Origin: Thermogutta sp.
GTDB lineage: Bacteria; Planctomycetota; Planctomycetia; Pirellulales; Thermoguttaceae
Reading direction: 5' to 3'
Assembly: GCF_014359955.1 (NCBI RefSeq)
Contig: NZ_JACIYL010000062.1
Coordinates: 1 to 10,790, forward strand
Length of the DNA: 10,790 nt
The notes under the pieces are model-generated. The model did no database searches. It worked only from the letters and a program-made list of their open reading frames with translations, and was not told where the DNA came from. Position numbers and translations under genes: made by a program. Below, piece by piece: positions 5,418 to 10,790 of this stretch; the first letter of the stretch is position 1; each line of letters starts with the position of its first letter.

Positions 5418-6821
5418 ATGCTCCAGAAGACACTGTCCCGATGGCTTGTGTGTTTGGTCGCAGTCGCTTTCCTGACGGGTTGTCCCAAACCCGCCACTGA
5501 ACGCGGGCAAAAGCCGGCCGCGCATACGACCGGTCCTGCGACCGCTGAAGCTGCGCCGAGCGCGACCCAGCCCGCAGCGCCGTCAACAACTGAGCAGGCT
5601 GCTCAACCGAGTGAAGCACAACCGGCCGAGCAACCGTCCCAGGCGGCACCCTCCGAGGAGGCAGCGAAGCCTGAGGCTCAGCAGCCAGCACCAGCCCCGA
5701 CGCAACAGGAGGCCATGCCTGCTCCGGAGACGACTCCTCCGGCCGCGGAAAGCCAGCCCGCCCAACCGGCAGCACAGCAGGAATCGGCTGAAAAACCGAA
5801 AGGGGAGGCCTCTTCACAGCCTGCTGAGAAACCCGCTGATCCCCAGCCCGCCGGAGCCCAACGCGCGGCTCCTCAGGGAACTCCGTATGAAGTCAAAGTG
5901 CCACTGGGGTTGCCTCCTCTCCCCATTCCGGAAGACAATCCCATGACCGTGGAGAAGATCGAGCTGGGGAAGATGCTTTACTTCGATAAACGTGTCAGCG
6001 CGGATGGCTCAGTCTCCTGCGCGACGTGCCACGATCCGAACATGGCCTGGGCGGAACACACGCCGACCAGCAAAGGGATCCACGGCCAGGTAGGCACCCG
6101 CAATGCGCCCACAGTCATCAATGCCGCCTATGCAACATCGCAATTTTGGGATGGTCGAGCCAAGACATTGGAAGAACAGGCACTGGGACCAGTGGCCAAT
6201 CCCATCGAGATGGGCCATACCATCGAGGGAATGGTGCAATCACTGGATGGGATTCCCCAGTACAAGGAGCTCTTCCAGAAAGTATTCGGAACGGGTGTCA
6301 CGCCGGAAAATTTCGCCAAGGCCATCGCCGCTTTTGAACGCACGGTGCTGAGCGGCAATTCGCCCTACGACCGGTATCGGGCAGGTGACGAAAACGCCCT
6401 CACCGAGGCGCAGAAGCGCGGGCTGAAGGTGTTTGAAGAATCCGGCTGCGCGGACTGCCACACGCCACCCCTGTTCAGCAGCTATGAGTTCTACAACGCA
6501 GGGGTGGGTATGAACAAGGAAAAGCCCGACGAAGGCCGCAAAGCTGTCACGGGCAAGGACGAGGACTTCGGCAAGTTCCGCGTTCCCAGCCTCCGCGAAG
6601 TTGCCAACACGGCTCCGTATTTCCACGACGGCAGTGCCGCCACGCTTGAGGAAGCGGTCGCTGTGATGGCGGCGGGTGGGATTGATAATCCCCACCGATC
6701 CGAAGAGTTCGACACCGTCCGAGAAGCCAAGATCACTCCCGAGCAGCAAAAAGATCTCGTGGAGTTCCTGAAGGCCCTTTCCGGCGAATATCCCAAAATT
6801 GAGCCACCCCAACTGCCGTGA
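5418..6821 (+). CDS. Lipoprotein di-haem cytochrome c peroxidase
   Basis: Bacterial CCP/MauG-family protein that would reduce hydrogen peroxide to water with electrons from small cytochromes or other periplasmic donors. The 467 residues start with a lipoprotein signal (hydrophobic 10-21, lipobox LTGC with Cys22), so it should be membrane-tethered in the periplasm. A long P/A/Q/E-rich spacer (about 23-154) precedes the catalytic part. Haem sites are CATCH (201-205) and CADCH (344-348). Compared with Pseudomonas CCP, the counterparts of His71 (H222), Trp94 (W244, in FWDGR), Glu114 (E264, in PIEMG) and Met275 (M417, in 'EEAVAVMAAGG') are all present, as is 'TAPYFHDGS'. It therefore looks like an active peroxidase rather than a MauG-type enzyme lacking the Met ligand. 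It is transcribed alone and converges with cheD. The true electron donor and substrate are not shown by the sequence. Confidence 0.93.
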   Translation: MLQKTLSRWLVCLVAVAFLTGCPKPATERGQKPAAHTTGPATAEAAPSATQPAAPSTTEQAAQPSEAQPAEQPSQAAPSEEAAKPEAQQPAPAPTQQEAMPAPETTPPAAESQPAQPAAQQESAEKPKGEASSQPAEKPADPQPAGAQRAAPQGTPYEVKVPLGLPPLPIPEDNPMTVEKIELGKMLYFDKRVSADGSVSCATCHDPNMAWAEHTPTSKGIHGQVGTRNAPTVINAAYATSQFWDGRAKTLEEQALGPVANPIEMGHTIEGMVQSLDGIPQYKELFQKVFGTGVTPENFAKAIAAFERTVLSGNSPYDRYRAGDENALTEAQKRGLKVFEESGCADCHTPPLFSSYEFYNAGVGMNKEKPDEGRKAVTGKDEDFGKFRVPSLREVANTAPYFHDGSAATLEEAVAVMAAGGIDNPHRSEEFDTVREAKITPEQQKDLVEFLKALSGEYPKIEPPQLP

Positions 6822-6840
6822 CAAGCGATTTTCGGAGGAG

Positions 6841-6860
6841 TCCCGCATTAACGGCGGGGA
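6841..6860. terminator. Weak hairpin between convergent peroxidase and cheD genes
   Basis: CCCGC (6842-6846) pairs with GCGGG (6854-6858) around a 7-base loop, with flanking T and A able to extend the stem past a bulged G. On the plus strand it is followed by only TTT. It sits in the 53-base gap between two convergent stops, the expected place for a terminator, but the stem is short. Confidence 0.3.
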
Positions 6861-6874
6861 TTTGGTGACGCAGA

Positions 6875-7378
6875 TCAGATCACCTTCGCTTTCTGACCGG
6901 CGACCTCGATGCGCAATTCGCCGGTGCTGCAGGTGAAGGTGATTTTTCTTCCCTGGGTCCCTCCGACATCTTCGGCAGTGATGGGGATCCCCACCGTCTT
7001 CAAAATCTCGCGGACGGTCGCAATATTATCGTCCCCGATTTGCAGGGGACCACCCACGCGGAACATGTTGGCGCCCCCCGCGATTTTGGCAACAAGACCG
7101 GGCTTAGGGCAGCCCATCCTGGCCAGTTGCTCGAGCATGGTGGGAATCGCCGTATCGGCAAATTTTCCTGGCTGGCCGTTCTGACCGTGAGATTTGGGAA
7201 GCACCACGTGCGCAATGGCCCCCAGGCTCAGCCGGGGATGCCACAGGACGACGGCTACACATGATCCAAGGACCGAAGTGAATTGTGTGGAACGATCACC
7301 AGTGGCGATCTGACCCATCCCGACGTTGATCACCTGTCCTTTGACGGAAGTTGCTTCAGCGTTTGCCAGAGTGTGCAT
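6875..7378 (-). CDS. cheD: Chemoreceptor glutamine deamidase CheD
   Basis: Deamidates specific glutamines on methyl-accepting chemoreceptors and, in Bacillus, tunes CheA activation and is sequestered by CheC. It is cytosolic. The 167 residues cover the whole family length. The catalytic triad is readable with the same spacing as Thermotoga CheD (T21/C27/H44): Thr34, Cys40 in 'LGSCVAVVLW' and His57 in 'GAIAHVVLP'. Other family blocks are 'KIAGGANMF' (99-106) and 'IGDDNIATVREIL' (114-126). The ATG at 7378 follows an AGGGA ribosome site about 7 bases upstream. It is the last gene of the leftward cheA-cheC-cheD group, 66 bases after cheC, and converges with the peroxidase gene. No receptor gene lies in the window, so its substrates are elsewhere. 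Confidence 0.95.
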   Translation of the reverse strand: MHTLANAEATSVKGQVINVGMGQIATGDRSTQFTSVLGSCVAVVLWHPRLSLGAIAHVVLPKSHGQNGQPGKFADTAIPTMLEQLARMGCPKPGLVAKIAGGANMFRVGGPLQIGDDNIATVREILKTVGIPITAEDVGGTQGRKITFTCSTGELRIEVAGQKAKVI

Positions 7379-7444
7379 GGTTATTCCCTACCAGTATGTC
7401 AATGGGCGGTTAGCGCTGTTTGGCATGGGTAATGGTTTTGCCGA

Positions 7445-8062
7445 TCAACTATTTGGTTTGACGGCAATGGCGTTTTCCAGCATGCGACGAAATTCAGGCG
7501 ATGGCACGAAAAGCACGTGCCAGTTGAGGGCTTCTCCCTCGCGATGAAAACCGGTCCGTCCAATAAGCGCCACGTCCGAGGCCGCAGCCTGCTCCACCAG
7601 GGCCTGCTGAATGACGCTGGCAAAATAATCCCGTACAAAATACGGCGGGCTGGGGATGATCGCGCGACCGAGTAAGCGGGTCAACGCGTTCATGTACGCA
7701 CAGCCCAGGATGTTCCCCGTCTCCGTGAGCGCCGAAATCTCCAGCTCGTCCCATTCGGGGCTGGTGTTGCGAACGCGACGGGTCAAAGTGGCGGCCAGTT
7801 GTCTTGCATTCTCCTCATCAAAGGTGAGGATGAGCACGGTGCCCGGATCGGATTCAACCCCCAGAATGACCATGGTGAGAAGGTCATCGCCGAATCCGAG
7901 CTCGCTGGCCACCGAATGGAGCGGGATTTCCCGCACCTCGTCGAGAGTCAAGGTGATCAATCCATCCGTCCATCGACACATCGCGGCTGACGCATCATGG
8001 GTGGCCGCGGCAAAGAGAGGACGGAAGATTTCTGCTCGGTTGGTAGCAATGGTGCTGGTCAT
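7445..8062 (-). CDS. cheC: CheC-family CheY-P phosphatase with one intact active site
   Basis: CheC/CheX/FliY family; removes phosphate from CheY-P and in other bacteria is stimulated by CheD. It has 205 residues, the normal CheC length. The signature S/D-x3-E-x2-N-x22-P is perfect in the second half: S110, E114, N117 ('ALTETGNILGCAYMNAL') and P140. In the first half the aligned positions, anchored on 'ITLTLDEV', are Pro, Ala and Asp instead of Glu, Asn and Pro, so the first catalytic site appears lost. The C-terminal strand 'NWHVLFVPSPEFRRMLENAI' is typical of the family. The start is ATG at 8062, 5 bases after AGAGGAG; an in-frame GTG at 8068 overlaps that ribosome site. It lies 95 bases after cheA and 66 before cheD on the same strand, so co-transcription is likely. 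CheX is less likely because of the length and the cheD neighbour. Confidence 0.88.
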   Translation of the reverse strand: MTSTIATNRAEIFRPLFAAATHDASAAMCRWTDGLITLTLDEVREIPLHSVASELGFGDDLLTMVILGVESDPGTVLILTFDEENARQLAATLTRRVRNTSPEWDELEISALTETGNILGCAYMNALTRLLGRAIIPSPPYFVRDYFASVIQQALVEQAAASDVALIGRTGFHREGEALNWHVLFVPSPEFRRMLENAIAVKPNS

Positions 8063-8067
8063 GATCA

Positions 8068-8074
8068 CTCCTCT
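8068..8074 (-). promoter_or_regulatory. Ribosome binding site of cheC
   Basis: AGAGGAG, reading leftwards from 8074 to 8068, lies 5 bases before the ATG at 8062. It rules out the in-frame GTG whose first base is 8068, since that codon overlaps the site. Confidence 0.7.
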
Positions 8075-8157
8075 AACGATTCAGTGTGTTTGCCACGAAA
8101 AACGCCTTTTGGCTCCAGATGTCGTTCCTGCCTTCATCCTGGAAACCGTGTTCTCCA

Positions 8158-10790
8158 TCATGAATGCACCGCGCTGCGACGACTGATCATGCTCAAAAGG
8201 GCGGCCACGTCCAAAATGAGTGACACGCGACCGTTCCCCAAAATACTTGCCCCGGCAATACCCGGGATATTGCGATAGTTTTCAGCGATCGATTTGATGA
8301 CGACATCCTCTTCGCCGAGGACCTCGTCCACGACCAGCCCAACTTCGTGCTCTTCATCCCCCAAAACAACCAGGGTTGTTTCCTCCCGGGAACCATCCTC
8401 GAAATAAGAGCCATAGCAGTGCGAAGTAAACACCTCTCCTAGCTCAATAACCGAAATGACGCGGTCCCTGATGCGGGCGGTTTTCATTCCGTGGATGGTG
8501 GTGAGGTTTTCTCTGCGGGCGGCTACGATCTCACGCACTGCCTCGATGGGCATGGCGAAGACGTCGCCGTCGATCCGCACCAGGAGGCTGGGAAGAATCG
8601 CCAAGGTGAGTGGCAATTTGATGGTCACCTTCGTTCCCACGCCCGGTTCACTGGTCAGTTCGATGGCACCGCTCAGCTCTTCGATCTTGGCTTTGACGAT
8701 GTCCATGCCCATTCCACGTCCAGACACCTCCGTGACTTTCTCGGCGGTGCTCAGGCCGGGGAGGAAAATGAGTTGGTAAATCTCTTCGCGGGACATTTTC
8801 TCCGCCTGGGCAGGGCTGATGAGATTGCGATCCAGGGCTTTCTTGAGAATCCGATCGGCATCCAGTCCCTTCCCATCGTCGCTGACTTCAATAACGATGG
8901 AGTTCCCGCGATGGAACGCGTTCAGCGTGATCGTTCCGACCACTGGTTTGCCCACCTTTTCCCGGACCTCTGGCGGTTCAATTCCGTGGTCGGCCGCATT
9001 GCGGACCAAGTGGATGAGCGGGTCGCCCAGCTCGTCGATCATCCGCTTGTCGAGTTCGGTCTTTTCTCCATTAATCACAAGCTGGATTTGTTTGCCATTG
9101 AGGCGGGTCACGTCGCGAACCACCCGTTTGAACCGATTGAAGAGCGGCCCAATGGGCACCATCCGCGTTTCCATCACCGCCCGCTGAATCCCGTCCGTGA
9201 CACGATCGAGCTGATGGACGGCCTCCATGAGCTGGTTGACGACGATGCGGGCTTCGGAGACTGCTTCCAGTTCCTGGCTGAGCAGTTCCAGCTCTTTCTC
9301 CAATCGATTCCAGGTAACGCGACTGAGACTTCCTCCATGGCGCGATGCTCCCTCATCGTCTGACCAGGCAGCGGACCGTTCCAGTGAATCTTTCACCCCA
9401 CGGAGGATCTGAATGGCACGATTACTGTGGAATCGCTGTTTGAGCTTTTCCGAAAGCTCGGAGAGCCTTGCCCGAGTGATCACAAGCTGGCCGGCCAGAT
9501 TCATGAGCTGATCGAGACGCTCAATATCGACGCGGAGTGTCTCCACACTCTTGGCCGGCTCCGTGGTTTTTGCCTTGGCGCTCCCCTGCTCATCGGGGCG
9601 GGATGAAGAGGTTGGTACGCCCGGTTTCGCCTTTTCTGCGGGTTGTGCTGCTCCGGCCCGGGCATCCTCCTCTGATTTGCCGCGAGGAGCCGCTGCACAT
9701 CCGGGAACCGCAGGCTGTTCTGGAGTGACAGGATGGAGCGTGATGCCTCGCACGCCGCCGACGCGAAGCACGCGGGTTATTTCCTCGAGCGATTTCTCGG
9801 TAGCGACGATAAACTCCACGGCAGGAAGCGACTCACGATTTTCCAGTTCCTCGACAGGAGGAATGTATTCCAATACCTCGCCGATGTGGCAGAGCTTCTC
9901 GTGAAGCAGTTGGCCTTTCAGTCCACTCAACTGTAAACCGGGCTGGAGTTCGACACGGCCCAGAACGACGGGGCGATCGAATTCACGCGCCTTCTCCAGA
10001 AACTGAGCCGGCGGCCACTGATCCGAGGCACCTTTCTCGCCATGGGACTCTGTGGAGGTGCCGGGCCCTTCATCTCCCTGAAAACGCTCACCCTCCTTTT
10101 CCGGTGCGTTGGCTCCCTGCGCCACCCCCTGCTGATGAGCGATCAGTGCAGCGGCGACCGGTGCAAAATCGACCGTCGGAGCCGTCCCCTGGCGAAGCTG
10201 CTCCAGGAATTCGCGGAGGCTGTCGGTGGCCTTCAGCAACCAGTCGTTGAGCTCGGGGGTATTAAGTCGCCTGCCCTGATCGAGCAGCATCTGGAGGACG
10301 TCTTCCATCAGATGAGCCAGTTTGGACGCCCGATGAAAACCGACCGAAGCTGCCGCTCCTTTGATCCGGTGGGCGGTGCAGAGAAGGCTCTCCAATTCTT
10401 CGCGGGTTCCCCCACCTTCCACGGCCACCAGCGTCTCGCTCAACGAGTCCAGACCCTGTTCCAGCTCGTCGATGAAAAGGGCGAGATATTTCGAATTCAG
10501 ATCGGCCTCGTCGGTCACCTGCTGGAATTCTGTAGTAGCGCGGTCCAGAAATTCTTTCGGCACGGCCGACGAATGAGGCCTTTCCTGGGGTGCCGATCCC
10601 TCCTCGGTGAGAACCTGTTGCACTCCCTGCACGGCGTGATCGAGGGCCTGTTCGACGTGTTTGGACAGAGACGACGCGGTTGTCCTGTCGCCTTCCAGAA
10701 AACGCGTCATCGCCTCGACGATGTCGCCCGCTTCGATAGGTTCAGGTGTTGGATCTTTGAGGGCTTCGACCATTGCCCGCAAGCGGTCCG
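8158..10790 (-). CDS. cheA: Chemotaxis histidine kinase CheA, 5' end cut by the window
   Basis: Autophosphorylating kinase that passes phosphate to CheY and CheB in response to receptors. Numbering is from the TTG at 10782, but the frame stays open to the edge, so the start is outside. An Hpt domain (about 95-200) has phospho-His138 in 'AHRIKGAAASVGF'. A P2-like response-regulator-binding module (about 268-352) follows, then a P/A/K-rich linker (353-410). The dimerisation region (413-590, 'LDQLMNLAGQLVITRARL') has an extra segment near 450-500. The ATPase has N box 'HLVRNAADHGIE' (591-602), 'DDGKGLD' (635-641) and 'GRGMGMD' (688-694). A CheW-like domain (about 725-868) ends the protein. Residues 1-31 resemble the end of a second, upstream Hpt domain. 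All catalytic boxes are intact. It leads the leftward cluster with cheC and cheD; cheW, cheY, cheB and cheR are not in view. Confidence 0.96.
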   Translation of the reverse strand, partial: DRLRAMVEALKDPTPEPIEAGDIVEAMTRFLEGDRTTASSLSKHVEQALDHAVQGVQQVLTEEGSAPQERPHSSAVPKEFLDRATTEFQQVTDEADLNSKYLALFIDELEQGLDSLSETLVAVEGGGTREELESLLCTAHRIKGAAASVGFHRASKLAHLMEDVLQMLLDQGRRLNTPELNDWLLKATDSLREFLEQLRQGTAPTVDFAPVAAALIAHQQGVAQGANAPEKEGERFQGDEGPGTSTESHGEKGASDQWPPAQFLEKAREFDRPVVLGRVELQPGLQLSGLKGQLLHEKLCHIGEVLEYIPPVEELENRESLPAVEFIVATEKSLEEITRVLRVGGVRGITLHPVTPEQPAVPGCAAAPRGKSEEDARAGAAQPAEKAKPGVPTSSSRPDEQGSAKAKTTEPAKSVETLRVDIERLDQLMNLAGQLVITRARLSELSEKLKQRFHSNRAIQILRGVKDSLERSAAWSDDEGASRHGGSLSRVTWNRLEKELELLSQELEAVSEARIVVNQLMEAVHQLDRVTDGIQRAVMETRMVPIGPLFNRFKRVVRDVTRLNGKQIQLVINGEKTELDKRMIDELGDPLIHLVRNAADHGIEPPEVREKVGKPVVGTITLNAFHRGNSIVIEVSDDGKGLDADRILKKALDRNLISPAQAEKMSREEIYQLIFLPGLSTAEKVTEVSGRGMGMDIVKAKIEELSGAIELTSEPGVGTKVTIKLPLTLAILPSLLVRIDGDVFAMPIEAVREIVAARRENLTTIHGMKTARIRDRVISVIELGEVFTSHCYGSYFEDGSREETTLVVLGDEEHEVGLVVDEVLGEEDVVIKSIAENYRNIPGIAGASILGNGRVSLILDVAALLSMISRRSAVHS

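Noticed and set aside
8104..8113. GCC-AAAA-GGC followed by a T-run (minus strand) after cheA as a terminator
   Set aside because: A three-base-pair stem is too weak, and cheC follows closely on the same strand.
8491..9363. 290-residue open frame antisense to cheA
   Set aside because: It lies wholly opposite conserved kinase sequence; long antisense frames are common in GC-rich coding DNA, and it has no recognisable motif.
10780..10782. TTG at the right edge as the real cheA start
   Set aside because: The frame stays open to the last base and the first residues look like the middle of an Hpt helix, so the gene most likely continues outside.

Overview
The window is ordinary bacterial chromosome with six genes that can be called with good support, plus a gene-poor first 647 bases. 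Composition is GC-rich. The gene set suggests a planctomycete, possibly a thermophilic Pirellulales/Thermoguttaceae-type lineage. The hints are a PpiD/SurA-like membrane protein with a huge P/Q/E/S-rich insert, a di-haem peroxidase lipoprotein of the type common in planctomycetes, and a bulky CheA. The lineage is inferred from family style only; no rRNA or other marker is present.

Layout. Bases 1-647 hold no credible gene but carry several small dyads and a short direct repeat upstream of the first gene. Bases 648-3233 (+) encode a membrane-anchored PpiD/SurA-like periplasmic chaperone in which low-complexity sequence seems to stand where the parvulin domain would be. It converges with an ECF sigma factor gene (3270-3956, -). 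Upstream of that lies miaA (4065-5027, -), the tRNA dimethylallyltransferase gene. A roughly 390-base divergent intergenic region with candidate regulatory elements follows, then a lipoprotein di-haem cytochrome c peroxidase (5418-6821, +). This converges with a leftward chemotaxis cluster, cheA (8158 to beyond the right edge) - cheC (7445-8062) - cheD (6875-7378).

How the genes work together. CheA is the chemotaxis histidine kinase, CheC a CheY-P phosphatase of the CheC/CheX/FliY family, and CheD the receptor glutamine deamidase that CheC normally binds. This is the Bacillus/Thermotoga-style adaptation module rather than the enteric CheZ type. CheC keeps only its second catalytic site, and CheA appears to carry two Hpt domains, the first cut by the window edge. 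The chaperone and the peroxidase are both envelope proteins and share the same style of proline-rich spacer. The sigma factor has no adjacent anti-sigma gene and ends in an acidic tail with a run of four histidines.

I found no CRISPR array, insertion sequence, phage gene, tRNA or rRNA. No clearly novel system is visible. The most interesting points are the apparently catalytic-domain-less PpiD-like protein, the one-site CheC beside CheD, the tandem-Hpt CheA, and regulatory dyads in the three main intergenic regions.
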